Of a DNA stretch of 33,309 bases, positions 1 through 8,067 are shown piece by piece. Each line of letters begins with the position of its first letter. Within the stretch, counting starts at the first letter, position 1. Position numbers and translations under genes: made by a program. The stretch is from Nitriliruptoraceae bacterium. Lineage in GTDB: Bacteria > Actinomycetota > Nitriliruptoria > Nitriliruptorales > Nitriliruptoraceae. Below the pieces are notes generated by a model, which was not told where the DNA came from, did no database searches, and saw only the letters and a program-made list of their open reading frames with translations. The stretch lies in contig SLRZ01000018.1 in assembly GCA_007130695.1 (NCBI GenBank), forward strand, positions 1 to 33,309. Direction: 5' to 3'.

Positions 1-19
1 GACGCCCCCGGGCCGGACG

Positions 20-700
20 TCACGGCGCGGGGGCCGCGCGGCGCGCCCGGTGGTCCCGGCGCAGGACCCACACCGCGACGAGCACGTACCAGGCGTCCGC
101 GACGGTGTTGAACACCCGCTGCTGCAGCCCCGGGGCCGCGTCGACGAGTCCCACCGTGTACACCCCGAAGAGGACGAGTCCGGTCCCGCCGATGATCGCC
201 GACCACCGTGCCAGGCCCGGCAGCTCCACCCGGATCCGCCAGGCGAAGGCCAGCGGTGCGAGCACCAACGCCGTGTAGCCGACGCCGGCCGTGATGGCGT
301 GCCAGGTGTCGGTGACGGAGGTGTCGGCGCCGGGACATCCGTCGGTGCAGGGTGCGGCCACGACACCGAGCGTGCCGAGACCGGCGAGCACCACGAGCAC
401 CGGACCGGGCAGGCCCCGGCCCGGCAACGTGCGGTGCAGCGCGGGTGCGAGCCACAGGAAGGCGATCCCCGACAGCACCAGACCTGCGACCAGCGGGCCG
501 CGTGACACCCACGGGGCGCCGAGCGCGAACAGTTCGCTGATCGCCTGCTCGGTCGGGTCGTAGTCCTCGCGTCGCTGGCCCGCCACGGCCCAGCCGGCGA
601 CGTAGAGCACGACGGCGACGAGCCCGAACCACACGGCGCTCCTGACCCAGCCGGCGACCGGGAAGTTCCCCTCGCGGGTCGTGATCTGCGCCGCCTCCAT
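20..700 (-). CDS. DUF998 family membrane protein
   Basis: This encodes a 226-residue integral membrane protein. About six hydrophobic segments are visible, starting with the one at residues 16-36 after a short charged N-terminus, and the chain ends in an Arg-rich cytoplasmic tail. The motif around YDPTEQAISELFALGAPW between helices 1 and 2, and the CTDGCPG segment in an outer loop, fit the DUF998 family, whose function is unknown. The reading frame extends further upstream to 793, but I placed the start at the ATG at 698-700 because GGGGAGGG lies just before it and the upstream part is Arg-rich and non-hydrophobic. It is a single gene, divergent from the PIG-L gene. The family call is from pattern recognition and is fairly safe; no substrate can be inferred. 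Confidence 0.8.
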   Translation of the reverse strand: MEAAQITTREGNFPVAGWVRSAVWFGLVAVVLYVAGWAVAGQRREDYDPTEQAISELFALGAPWVSRGPLVAGLVLSGIAFLWLAPALHRTLPGRGLPGPVLVVLAGLGTLGVVAAPCTDGCPGADTSVTDTWHAITAGVGYTALVLAPLAFAWRIRVELPGLARWSAIIGGTGLVLFGVYTVGLVDAAPGLQQRVFNTVADAWYVLVAVWVLRRDHRARRAAPAP

Positions 701-916
701 GACCCTCCCCGACCCGTCCCGTGGCGCCCACGCTACTGCGAGGCGGCGCTGCAGACGGCGACGGACCGTCACCCGGCGGCGCCCCTGCCGCACAGCGCCG
801 TCCGATGGGCGGGCTCCTCTTGACGCCCCCGGACGGCCAGCGGATGTTGAGGGGGCGTTCCCGCCGGCCTGAAGTGCGCCCGATCGGACCCGCTACCGCC
901 CGCAGCGAGGGGTCGA

Positions 917-1633
917 ATGAACGACGGTGTCGCGAGCCTCGGCAGCATCCTCGGGATCTGGGCACATCCCGACGACGAGACCTACCTCATGGGCGGCGTG
1001 ATGGCCCTGGCCGCCGATGCCGGACAGCGGGTGGCCTGCGTGACCGCCACGCTCGGCGACGCCGGGGAGACCGCGGACGCAGGACGCTGGCCACAGCGCG
1101 AACTGCGTGCGATCCGCCGCGCGGAGATTGCGGCGGCCATGGACATCCTCGGCGTGGAAGAACACGAGTGCCTCGACCTGGATGACGGCACCCTCGCCGA
1201 CCTGGATGGCGCGGCGCACGCGGCCCGGCTGAGTGCCACGATCGACCGGATTCGGCCCGACAGCGTGGTCACGTTCGGACCGGACGGTATGACCGGCCAT
1301 CCCGATCACCAGACGGTGTGCGCGTGGGCGGGCGAGGCGCTGGCCCGCAGCGGGCACACGGCACGCCTGCTCCACGCGACGAAGACGGTCGCGTGGGCGC
1401 ACGAGTTCGCCGACGTCAACGAGGAGGTCTTCCCGCCCGGGCTCCCCCCGGTGGCGGAGCCGAGCTGGAGTCTGGCCCTCGACGACGCGACGCTCGGGCG
1501 CAAGGTGCGCGCGCTCGAGGCCCACGGCAGCCAGACCACCGGGATCATCGCGGCACTCGGGCGCGAGCGCTACCACGAGTGGGTCCGTCTCGAGGCGTTC
1601 CAGGCGGCTGCAGCCCCTGCGTCCCACGCCTGA
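917..1633 (+). CDS. PIG-L (LmbE-like) zinc deacetylase
   Basis: The 238-residue product carries the two metal-binding signatures of the PIG-L family: AHPDDE at residues 16-21 and HPDH at 128-131. Family members are zinc-dependent deacetylases acting on N-acetylglucosamine-type substrates, such as MshB in mycothiol synthesis or Mca in detoxification. Asp19, Asp20, His128 and His131 are all present, so it should be active. No signal peptide is seen, so it is cytosolic. The ATG at 917 has GAGGGG seven bases upstream. It stands alone between a divergent gene and a convergent one, with a hairpin at 1634-1655 right after the stop. Whether it is a mycothiol-pathway enzyme or acts on another amino sugar cannot be told here; no mycothiol gene lies nearby. 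Confidence 0.87.
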   Translation: MNDGVASLGSILGIWAHPDDETYLMGGVMALAADAGQRVACVTATLGDAGETADAGRWPQRELRAIRRAEIAAAMDILGVEEHECLDLDDGTLADLDGAAHAARLSATIDRIRPDSVVTFGPDGMTGHPDHQTVCAWAGEALARSGHTARLLHATKTVAWAHEFADVNEEVFPPGLPPVAEPSWSLALDDATLGRKVRALEAHGSQTTGIIAALGRERYHEWVRLEAFQAAAAPASHA

Positions 1634-1655
1634 TGACCGCGGCAGCGGACGGTCA
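1634..1655 (+). terminator. hairpin after the PIG-L gene
   Basis: TGACCG at 1634-1639 pairs with CGGTCA at 1650-1655 around a 10-base loop, one base after the PIG-L stop. There is no T-tract, so it is only a candidate terminator or 3' stabiliser. Confidence 0.35.
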
Positions 1656-1738
1656 CGCCACGCCGGCGCTACTGGCATGCCCGCGACCTGGCCTCCACGC
1701 CCTGGCCTCCGCCGTGGAGCAGGTGCGCGGCGGATGGG

Positions 1739-2245
1739 TCATTCCTCTACCGCCTCGACGGTGACGACCGGAATGTCGGCGAGTCGGGCGACCCGGTTGG
1801 CGAGGTCCCACTTCACCCAGCGGGAGATGCCGGCCGGAAGCGTGGAGACGATGATCTCCTCGAAGGGGCCTTCGCGCTCCAACACGGCCGAGGTGGCGTC
1901 GAGCGGGTCATCGACACCGACCTCTCCGTAGGCCCGCCCGCCCGTCGCCTGGATCTTCTCCACCATCAGGTCGAGCCGGCGTTGGGCACGGTCCCGGGCC
2001 TGGTCGAGTTCGGCCGCGTAGCGGCGTTTGTCCTCCGCGACCGCCTGGCGGATCCGCTCCGGCGAGGCGCCCCCGGCATCCAGGGTGAAGCCCCCGGTCC
2101 AGGTGGAGGTCTCGTGCCTGACCGGGGTCATGGGAACGACCACGTAGAACTCGTCTACCCCACGGCGGGTGCAGTCCCGCACCGCCTCGTCGAGCGCCTC
2201 TCCCCCGAGGGTCTGGTTGGCGATGATGAGACAGCGACCCGCCAT
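1739..2245 (-). CDS. universal-stress-protein-like protein
   Basis: The protein has 168 residues and looks like a single Usp-type nucleotide-binding fold. It begins with a beta strand (MAGRCLIIANQTLGG), has a mid-domain charged helix (residues about 74-105), and ends in EEIIVSTLPAG followed by a short helix and IPVVTVE, the usual closing strands of actinobacterial Usp-like proteins. The open frame reaches 2368, but I chose the ATG at 2243-2245 because GGAGG sits six bases upstream and the extra N-terminus is low-complexity. It is divergent from the TetR gene; the shared 140-bp gap holds a GGGC-N6-GCCC dyad (2337-2351) that resembles hypoxia/stress operator boxes. The role is probably in stress or dormancy, by inference only. 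Confidence 0.7.
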   Translation of the reverse strand: MAGRCLIIANQTLGGEALDEAVRDCTRRGVDEFYVVVPMTPVRHETSTWTGGFTLDAGGASPERIRQAVAEDKRRYAAELDQARDRAQRRLDLMVEKIQATGGRAYGEVGVDDPLDATSAVLEREGPFEEIIVSTLPAGISRWVKWDLANRVARLADIPVVTVEAVEE

Positions 2246-2336
2246 GTCTGACCTCCGTTGACCGACCGGAAACAGTGTCGTTCCCCGCCACGGCCCGGAC
2301 AAGGGCCGGTCGGACGAAGCCGACCCGATCTCCCTC

Positions 2337-2351
2337 GGGCACTTCGGCCCT
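2337..2351 (-). promoter_or_regulatory. candidate DevR/DosR-like box 1
   Basis: GGGCACTTCGGCCCT lies in the divergent gap between the Usp-like and TetR genes. Near-identical 15-mers occur at 7931-7945 (GGGTCCTTCGGCCCT) and, on the other strand, at 10475-10489 (GAGCCCTTGGGCCCT). Actinobacterial DevR/OsdR operators have the general form GGG-ACC-N-GGCCC and often precede usp genes; assignment to that regulator is inference. Confidence 0.4.
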
Positions 2352-2357
2352 TGACGC

Positions 2358-2375
2358 TGACTGAACATTTAGTCA
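2358..2375 (+). promoter_or_regulatory. TetR operator
   Basis: TGACTGAACATTTAGTCA is an 18-bp near-palindrome: 14 of 18 positions match its own reverse complement, with perfect TGACT/AGTCA ends. It closely resembles the TGACTGAACGTTCAGTCA-type sites bound by AcrR/TetR repressors. It ends 10 bases before the TetR start codon, so binding would directly block transcription of the TetR-ABC operon. A TTGACG hexamer at 2351-2356 overlaps its left edge. Confidence 0.75.
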
Positions 2376-2385
2376 GCCTCGGGAA

Positions 2386-3045
2386 ATGGACACCAAGGAC
2401 CCGGTCGACGGCGCCACCGACGAACGCTCTGCACGCGAGCGCATCCTCGAAGCCGCGATCGACCGCTTCGCCGAGGACGGCGTCACCGGCACCAGCCTCA
2501 AGGCCATCGCCGAACAGGCGGAGGTCTCACAGGCTCTGATCCTGCACCACTTCGGGTCCAAGGACACCCTGCGGGAGGCGTGCGACGCCCGCATCCTCGG
2601 TGAGCTCCGCGAGCAGATGCGCCTGTCGGCCGAGCAGGGCGTCGAGCTCGACATCCTCGAGGCGTTCCGTCGCCGGCAGCAACACCACCCGGCTGCGTTG
2701 CCGTACCTGGCGCGCAGCCTGGCCGAGGCTTCGCCATCGGTGGTCGCCCTGGTCGACGAGCTCGCGACCGAGACCCTTCGCTCGATGGAACAGGGGGTGG
2801 CGAACGGCGCCTACGTCCCCACCGAACACCCGCGGGAACGCGCGATGGTCATGCTGATCTGGTCGCTGGGGGCGGTGACCCTCCACGAGCACGTCCGGCG
2901 GCTGTTGGGCGCCGACCTGACGGGCGAACCGGCCGCGCTGCTGCCCTACTTCCGCGGCGCGACCGAACTGCTGACCGACGGGCTCTTCAGCGAACGGATG
3001 CACGGCAACGTGCGCGACGCGATCTCGCGTCTGGAGCAGGAGTGA
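2386..3045 (+). CDS. TetR/AcrR family transcriptional repressor
   Basis: This 219-residue regulator has a typical N-terminal TetR DNA-binding domain at about residues 15-62 ([16 protein letters not shown], then [24 protein letters not shown] containing the helix-turn-helix). A helical ligand-binding and dimerisation domain follows. It is the first gene of a three-gene operon: its stop codon overlaps the GTG start of the ABC ATPase (GTGA at 3042-3045). With the palindrome 10 bp upstream of its start, the simplest reading is an autorepressor that is released when the exporter's substrate binds. There is no clear Shine-Dalgarno sequence before the ATG. The ligand is unknown, probably a hydrophobic drug or antibiotic given the transporter type. 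Confidence 0.9.
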   Translation: MDTKDPVDGATDERSARERILEAAIDRFAEDGVTGTSLKAIAEQAEVSQALILHHFGSKDTLREACDARILGELREQMRLSAEQGVELDILEAFRRRQQHHPAALPYLARSLAEASPSVVALVDELATETLRSMEQGVANGAYVPTEHPRERAMVMLIWSLGAVTLHEHVRRLLGADLTGEPAALLPYFRGATELLTDGLFSERMHGNVRDAISRLEQE

Positions 3046-3974
3046 GCACCGTGGACGACACCTACGTCATCTCCACGTCCGGTCTGGTCAAGACCTTCGG
3101 GCACGTGGTGGCACTCGACGGCCTCGATCTGGAGGTCTCCCGGGGCGAGGTCCACGGCTTCCTCGGCCCCAACGGCGCCGGCAAGTCGACCGCCATCCGC
3201 GTCCTGCTCGGCCTGCTGCGCGTCGACGGCGGGCAGGTACGGATGCTGGGCGGGGACCCGTGGACCGACGCGGTCGCCCTCCACCGTCGCCTGGCCTACG
3301 TGCCGGGTGACGTGGAGCTGTGGCCCAACCTCACCGGCGGCGAGGCGATCGACCTGTTCGCCCGGCTGCGCGGCGGGTTCGACAAGCGGCGGCGCGACGA
3401 GCTGTGCGAGCGCTTCGACCTCGACCCGTCGAAGAAGGGCCGCACCTACTCCAAGGGCAACCGGCAGAAGGTCGCGTTGATTTCCGCCCTGGCCAGCGAC
3501 GTCGAGCTGCTGCTGCTCGACGAGCCCACGGCCGGCCTCGACCCGCTGATGGAGGCCGTCTTCCAGGACTGCATCCGTGGGGTGAAGCAGGAGGGTGGGA
3601 CCGTGCTGCTCTCCAGCCACATTCTCGCCCAGGTCGAGGTGCTCGCCGACCGGATCTCCATCATCCGCCAGGGCCGCACCGTGGAGGCCGGCACGCTCGC
3701 GGAGCTGCGGCACCTGACCCGGACCACCGTCACGACCGAGACGGCCGCACCCGCCGACGGGCTGGAGCACCTGCCCGGGGTCCACGGCCTCGAACGGATC
3801 GACGGGCAGGTGCGCTTCGAGGTCGACGGGGACCGCCTCGACGAGGTCGTCCGGGCACTGGCCCCGCTGGGGGTTCGCTCGCTCGTGGCGCATCCGCCCA
3901 CCCTCGAGCAGCTGTTGATGCGCCACTACGGCGTCGGGGCGTCGGTCGCCGACGGACGGGAGGCCGCACGATGA
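3042..3974 (+). CDS. ABC exporter ATP-binding protein
   Basis: The 310-residue ATPase is of the DrrA/TnrB2 type. Walker A is GPNGAGKST at residues 42-50. The signature loop is YSKGNRQKV at 136-144, a known variant of LSGGQ in this family. Walker B is LLLLDEP at 156-162 with Glu161 catalytic, and the H-loop His is residue 193. A C-terminal extension of about 95 residues is typical of DrrA-like subunits and follows the core. The GTG start overlaps the TetR stop, and the stop overlaps the permease start (ATGA), so the three genes should be translationally coupled. It powers drug or antibiotic export through the following permease; the exact substrate cannot be read. Confidence 0.93.
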   Translation: MSTVDDTYVISTSGLVKTFGHVVALDGLDLEVSRGEVHGFLGPNGAGKSTAIRVLLGLLRVDGGQVRMLGGDPWTDAVALHRRLAYVPGDVELWPNLTGGEAIDLFARLRGGFDKRRRDELCERFDLDPSKKGRTYSKGNRQKVALISALASDVELLLLDEPTAGLDPLMEAVFQDCIRGVKQEGGTVLLSSHILAQVEVLADRISIIRQGRTVEAGTLAELRHLTRTTVTTETAAPADGLEHLPGVHGLERIDGQVRFEVDGDRLDEVVRALAPLGVRSLVAHPPTLEQLLMRHYGVGASVADGREAAR

Positions 3975-5623
3975 CGGCCACCACCACGTCACCACGACGA
4001 CAGAACGCCCCCCTGGACGAACGGAGCAGCAACCTCGCGGGCACGGCGATCCTGGTGCGGTTCATGCTCCGCCGCGACCGGGTCAAGCTGCCCGCCTGGA
4101 CCGGCGGGCTGGGGCTCTTCGTGGTCTACCTCGTCGCCGCCCTGCCGAGCATCGCGGAGACCGAGGGGGACCTGGCTGCGACCACACAGCTGTTCGCGGA
4201 CCCGGTCGGCCGGCTGTTGATCGGTCCCGGGTACGGCTTCGACGCGCCCACCTACGCACGGTTCGTCGCCAACGGCTACGGGCTGTACTTCCTCATCCTC
4301 TCCGCACTGATGAGCATCCTGCTGGTGGTCCGCCACACCCGCGTCGAGGAACAGACCGGACGGGCCGAACTGGTGCGGGCCAACGTGGTCGGCCCCCGTG
4401 CGCCACTGACCGCAGCGCTCATCGTCGCCGCCATCACCAACCTGGTCGCCACCGGCGTCGTCTTCGCGGCCATGGTGGGCGTCGGGGGCTTCGCCGCCGG
4501 CGGCTCCCTGTTGTTCGCCGTCGGGATCGGCGTCCTCGGGCTGGCGTTCGCCGGCCTGACCACCATCACCGTGCAGTTGAGCGAGTACTCCCGCGCCGCC
4601 GCCGGCATGGCCGGGGCCGCGCTCGGAGCCGCGTTCCTCCTCCGCGCCGGCGGGGACATGGCACGAGAGGGCGGCACCCTCCTCTCGTGGCTCTCCCCGC
4701 TGGGCTGGGTGCAGCAGTCCGCCCCGTTCGTCCTCGACCGGTGGTGGCCCCTGACACTGGCACTCGCCTTCGCCGTCGTCACCGGCGCGGCCGGCTACAC
4801 GCTCTCGACCCGCCGCGACCTGGGGGCGAGCCGGTTCACCGTGCGCGCCGGGTCGACGACGGCCTCGGCCGCCCTCGGGACCCCGCTGGGCCTCGCGCTT
4901 CGCCTGCAGCGGGCCAGCACCATCGGGTGGGGCGCCGCACTGGTCGTCACCGGCCTGGCCTACGGCGCGTACGCCGATGCTCTGCTCGTCGCCGTCGACG
5001 ACATGCCCGACGTGTTCCTCGAGCTGTTCGGTGCGGAGGACCTGCTCGCCGGTTACCTCGGCTACATGGCGGTCTTCATGGCGCTGCTCGCCAGCGCGTA
5101 CGCCGTGATGGCGGTCGGGAGCCTCCGCAGCGAGGAGGCCGACGGCCGCGCCGAACCCGTCCTGGCCACCCCCGTCAGCCGGTGGACCTGGCTCGGCGCC
5201 AATCTCGCCGTCACCGCGGGCGGGGTCGTGGTGATCATGGTGCTCGCCGGCGTCGCGACCGGCCTCGGGGCCGCGATGGTCACCGGTGACTGGCAACACG
5301 TCCGGGAACTGGTGCTCGCGCACCTCAACCAGGTTCCGGCGGCCCTGGTCGTGCTGGGGCTCGCGGCGGCGCTGTTCGGGGTCCTGCCCCGCGCCGTACC
5401 GGCGACGTGGGCCCTCGTCGGCTTCAGCTTCTTCGTCGGGAACTTCGGCGCCATGCTCGACCTGCCGCAGGCCGTCCACAACCTCTCACCCTTCGAGCAC
5501 CCCGCGGGGATCCCCCTCGAGACGTTCGCGGCCCTCCCGGTGATCCTGCTCACCGTGACCGCACTGGCAGCCGTGGCCGCCGGGCTGGTCGCCTTCCGAC
5601 GGCGTGACGTGCAGGCGAGCTGA
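3971..5623 (+). CDS. ABC-2 type exporter permease (TnrB3-like)
   Basis: This is a 550-residue polytopic membrane protein with roughly twelve hydrophobic segments in two similar halves. Each half opens with a cytoplasmic stretch ([14 protein letters not shown] and [12 protein letters not shown]). Each half also contains an [10 protein letters not shown] or [10 protein letters not shown] motif followed by a helix, a hallmark of the tetronasin-resistance TnrB3 group of ABC-2 permeases fused as a tandem duplicate. The start is the ATG at 3971, overlapping the ATPase stop; the longer open frame upstream is the shadow of the ATPase gene. It should form a full exporter with two copies of the ATPase. 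A hairpin at 5627-5645 closes the operon. Confidence 0.9.
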   Translation: MTATTTSPRRQNAPLDERSSNLAGTAILVRFMLRRDRVKLPAWTGGLGLFVVYLVAALPSIAETEGDLAATTQLFADPVGRLLIGPGYGFDAPTYARFVANGYGLYFLILSALMSILLVVRHTRVEEQTGRAELVRANVVGPRAPLTAALIVAAITNLVATGVVFAAMVGVGGFAAGGSLLFAVGIGVLGLAFAGLTTITVQLSEYSRAAAGMAGAALGAAFLLRAGGDMAREGGTLLSWLSPLGWVQQSAPFVLDRWWPLTLALAFAVVTGAAGYTLSTRRDLGASRFTVRAGSTTASAALGTPLGLALRLQRASTIGWGAALVVTGLAYGAYADALLVAVDDMPDVFLELFGAEDLLAGYLGYMAVFMALLASAYAVMAVGSLRSEEADGRAEPVLATPVSRWTWLGANLAVTAGGVVVIMVLAGVATGLGAAMVTGDWQHVRELVLAHLNQVPAALVVLGLAAALFGVLPRAVPATWALVGFSFFVGNFGAMLDLPQAVHNLSPFEHPAGIPLETFAALPVILLTVTALAAVAAGLVAFRRRDVQAS

Positions 5624-5626
5624 CCC

Positions 5627-5645
5627 GACGCCGGGTGGGGGCGTC
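5627..5645. terminator. hairpin between convergent genes
   Basis: GACGCC at 5627-5632 pairs with GGCGTC at 5640-5645 around GGGTGGG. It sits between the permease stop and the convergent SRPBCC remnant, so it may stop transcription from both sides. No T-tract is present. Confidence 0.4.
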
Positions 5646-5880
5646 AGGCCGTGCCGGTCTCGGCCTCGACCTCGACCTCGGCCTCGAGGTTGGCGAGCCC
5701 CTTCTCGAAGTCTCCGCCGAGCATCTTGTCCATCGACAGGAACACGCCCATCAGCTTCGTCATGAACGTCGTCGGGCCCGTCAACGTCCAGGTGACCAGC
5801 GTCCCGGTCTCGCGGGGCTGCAGGGACCGTCCGCGGCGGCCGTGCCACTGCTCGCCCGTCTGGGCCGCGGGCTCGGACAC
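5644..5880 (-). pseudogene. SRPBCC-family gene remnant (C-terminal part)
   Basis: The last 55 or so codons (from about TGTLVTWTLTG through FMTKLMGVFLSMDKMLGGDFEKGLANLEAEVE) look like the C-terminal strand and long helix of SRPBCC/polyketide-cyclase-like proteins, where SMDKM-GxDFEKGLANLK is a recurrent ending. Family members are about 140-180 residues; here only about a third remains. The residues before it (EPAAQTGEQWHGRRGRS) do not look like the family, and only 58 bp separate it from the DUF488 gene, so the N-terminal half is gone. I read it as a truncated pseudogene; a short functional protein is less likely. Confidence 0.6.
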
Positions 5881-5938
5881 TCCCTGCCGGGCTGATGCCA
5901 GTGCTGCACGTCAGGACCCGACATCGGACCCGAGCGCT

Positions 5939-6469
5939 TCAGAGCAGCGTCGGCTCGCCCCCGTCATAGACCAGCCGGCCGGCCTCCACCCGGACCACGT
6001 CGGCGGGGTGGTGCTCGTCGAGGCGGCCGTCGTGGAGCAGGTGGCGCAACGGCACGTCGGTCAGCAGGATGACGTGGTCGGCGATCAGCCGACGGTGGCA
6101 GCGCCACCACACGGACTCGGAACACAGCACGGCGACGCGCCGCAGGCGGGCCTCGCTCAACACCCCCTCGATCGCGTCACGGAACTCCGGCGTTTCGAGA
6201 TGATCGGCGTAGCCCTGGAGGGACGGGTCACGCAGTCCGGTGTGGGGCGAACCCTGCATGCGGCTGCGACGCCCGCCGAGGCGCTCGTCCCAGCGGTAGT
6301 CGATGCCGACGGCGGGCAGCCAGGCCTCGAGGCGGTCGTAGGCGACGTGGGGGTGGCGACGGCTGCCCGGGTGGCGGCGCACGTCGACGACCGAGGCGAG
6401 CTGGGCACCGACCAGCAGCTCCTCGAGCTCCTGCTGCGAGGCCGTACCGTGGCCGACGGTGACGATCAC
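5939..6469 (-). CDS. DUF488 domain protein
   Basis: The 176-residue protein begins with the family signature VTVGHGTASQQELEELL and VVDVRRHPGSRRHP. It later has VAVLCSESVWWRCHRRLIADHV, the conserved Cys-Ser-Glu and Cys-His-Arg motif. These cysteines and histidines suggest a small catalytic or metal site, but no reaction is established for the family. The start is the GTG at 6469, with GGAGGG a little far upstream (about 12 bases); no better start is visible. It is divergent from the RlmM-like gene with a gap of about 90 bp, and lies just upstream of the SRPBCC remnant on the same strand. Confidence 0.85.
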   Translation of the reverse strand: MIVTVGHGTASQQELEELLVGAQLASVVDVRRHPGSRRHPHVAYDRLEAWLPAVGIDYRWDERLGGRRSRMQGSPHTGLRDPSLQGYADHLETPEFRDAIEGVLSEARLRRVAVLCSESVWWRCHRRLIADHVILLTDVPLRHLLHDGRLDEHHPADVVRVEAGRLVYDGGEPTLL

Positions 6470-6561
6470 GGCTCCATCCGTCCCTCCGCCAGCGCGACTC
6501 CGCGTCGTCGGACAGCACTAGCGTGCCACCTCCCAGCACAGGCCACATCGATGACGCCCAG

Positions 6562-7473
6562 ATGACCACCGCATACCTGGCCGCCGAGGGCTACGAGCAG
6601 GAGCTCGACGACGAGCTCGCCCGCGCCGGCGTCGTCGTGCAGTTCCATCACGGCCGCCTCCGGGTCAGCGAGAGCCCACCCGTCCATGTCGCCTGGGCGG
6701 CCAACATCTGGTGGGACGCGGAACGGATCCCGGTGTCCTCGATCGGTGACGCCGCGAAGGCACTCCGCAACCGCCAGCGCAACTGGGTCGCCTACGCCCC
6801 CGAGCACCGGGGGCGGGCGCAGCTGGTCACCGACAAGCTCCCCCACGTGTCGGCGCGACCGCTCGAGCTGGGCGAGGTGGCACCCGACGCACCGCTCGGT
6901 TCCTGGACGCTGTTGGAGCGCGACCTGGTGCTGGCCGCACCCGACTGTTCGAGCCCGTTCCCCAACGGTGTCCCGGCGTTCGTCGAGGACCGGGAGGGAC
7001 CACCGAGCCGTGCGTATCTGAAGCTGTGGGAGGCGTTCGCCCGGCTGCGGCGCCAGCCGGGACCGGGTGAGCGCTGTCTCGATCTGGGTGCGGCACCCGG
7101 CGGCTGGACGTGGCTGCTGGCCCGTTCAGGCGCCGAGGTCACCGCGATCGACAAGGCGCCCCTGGCGCCCGAGGTCGACCGGCTCGCGAACGTGACCTGG
7201 CGGCGGGCATCGGCGTTCGGTCTCGACCCGGTCGACGTCGGCCCGGTCGACTGGTGGTGCAGCGACATCGTCGCCTATCCGGGCCGGCTGTTGGATCTGG
7301 CAACGCGGTGGCTGGACTCCGGCCTGGTCAGGAACCTCGTGTGCACGGTCAAGTTCCAGGGCGAGACGGACCATGACGTGGCCGCACGGTTCGCCGCACT
7401 GCCCGGTGCGCAGCTGTTCCACTTGTCGCAGAACAAGCACGAGCTGACCTGCGTCGTCCTCGACGCCGCCTGA
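6562..7473 (+). CDS. RlmM/FtsJ-like 2'-O-ribose methyltransferase
   Basis: The 303-residue protein has an N-terminal THUMP-like region and a C-terminal Rossmann methyltransferase domain with LDLGAAPGGWTWLLA as the SAM motif (about residues 174-188). The RrmJ-type catalytic tetrad K-D-K-E is complete: Lys154 (AYLKLWE), Asp235 (CSDIVAYP), Lys264 (CTVKFQG) and Glu294 (NKHELT). RlmM methylates a C2498-type 2'-hydroxyl of 23S rRNA in E. coli; the same substrate is likely but unproven here. I favour the ATG at 6562, since the homologous sequence starts at MTTAYLAAEGYE; a GTG at 6523 is an alternative. Neither has a strong ribosome-binding site. Confidence 0.85.
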   Translation: MTTAYLAAEGYEQELDDELARAGVVVQFHHGRLRVSESPPVHVAWAANIWWDAERIPVSSIGDAAKALRNRQRNWVAYAPEHRGRAQLVTDKLPHVSARPLELGEVAPDAPLGSWTLLERDLVLAAPDCSSPFPNGVPAFVEDREGPPSRAYLKLWEAFARLRRQPGPGERCLDLGAAPGGWTWLLARSGAEVTAIDKAPLAPEVDRLANVTWRRASAFGLDPVDVGPVDWWCSDIVAYPGRLLDLATRWLDSGLVRNLVCTVKFQGETDHDVAARFAALPGAQLFHLSQNKHELTCVVLDAA

Positions 7474-7706
7474 CGGTCGACCCCGGACTGGGCAGCACAA
7501 CTGCTCCTCCGCCGGGTCGATATCCGGGCCAGCGGTTGCCCAGGGTCGCCCCCGCCACGACCGCCGTACCGAACGTGTCGACGTGTCGAACGACAACGTG
7601 CAGCGTCTCCCACTGACCGGGCGGTCGAATCGAAGCCGGGATCAGCCCGGTCTGCCGGGCCCGGTGCGGCGGGCCACCCACCAGAACCCGAAGATCACGG
7701 CGGCGA
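7474..7706. other. non-coding stretch with a possible 22-codon overlap ORF
   Basis: No convincing gene is seen after the methyltransferase. On the minus strand, a GTG at 7708-7710 overlaps the stop of the 32-residue ORF at 7707-7805 (GTGA) and opens a 22-codon frame ending at 7642. Its product, MIAAVIFGFWWVARRTGPGRPG, contains one short hydrophobic run and an Arg-rich end. It could be a second tiny membrane peptide or the 3' half of one two-helix protein broken by a frameshift. Confidence 0.3.
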
Positions 7707-7805
7707 TCACCGCGAGCTGTGGGTCTCGACCAGCATTCCGACGAGGAGCAGGAACAGCACGCCGGCCATGAACAGCAGCCAGAAGGCGAACAGGCAGCCG
7801 AGCAT
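7707..7805 (-). CDS. tiny single-pass membrane protein (32 aa)
   Basis: An ATG at 7803-7805 opens a 32-codon frame, almost wholly hydrophobic (residues 2-26), ending in a short polar tail (VETHSSR). A strong GGGGGAG ribosome-binding site lies five bases upstream. The stop overlaps the GTG of a further 22-codon frame with another hydrophobic run. I do not recognise the product. The composition and the good ribosome-binding site argue for a real small membrane protein, but the size makes it uncertain. Confidence 0.45.
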   Translation of the reverse strand: MLGCLFAFWLLFMAGVLFLLLVGMLVETHSSR

Positions 7806-7930
7806 CGTCACTCCCCCATCGACCCACGGCCGAGACACCCGAGTGTGCGGCACACCTGCGGCACGACCTCGGCGTCAGCCGCATGCCGGATGACGGCCGC
7901 CCGCACTCCCGACGGGAGGCGGCGTCGATC

Positions 7931-7945
7931 GGGTCCTTCGGCCCT
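7931..7945 (+). promoter_or_regulatory. candidate DevR/DosR-like box 2
   Basis: GGGTCCTTCGGCCCT differs from the 2337 site (GGGCACTTCGGCCCT) at two positions. It lies about 120 bp upstream of both the serine hydrolase (plus strand) and the tiny membrane ORF (minus strand). Confidence 0.4.
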
Positions 7946-8067
7946 GCTACGACCCCGGCGGGCGGGCCACGATCGTCCCAGGGTCAGGGGCGCACCTTCC
8001 GATCGCCACGGCCGTGGCCGGGCCGACGGGCACCGCCGATGCAGGCAGGGCGATGAGGAGTACCCCG

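Noticed and set aside
3989-5479. Long minus-strand open frame opposite the ABC permease
   Set aside because: Composition is Asp/Gly/His-rich with no hydrophobic segments or motifs; a shadow of the permease.
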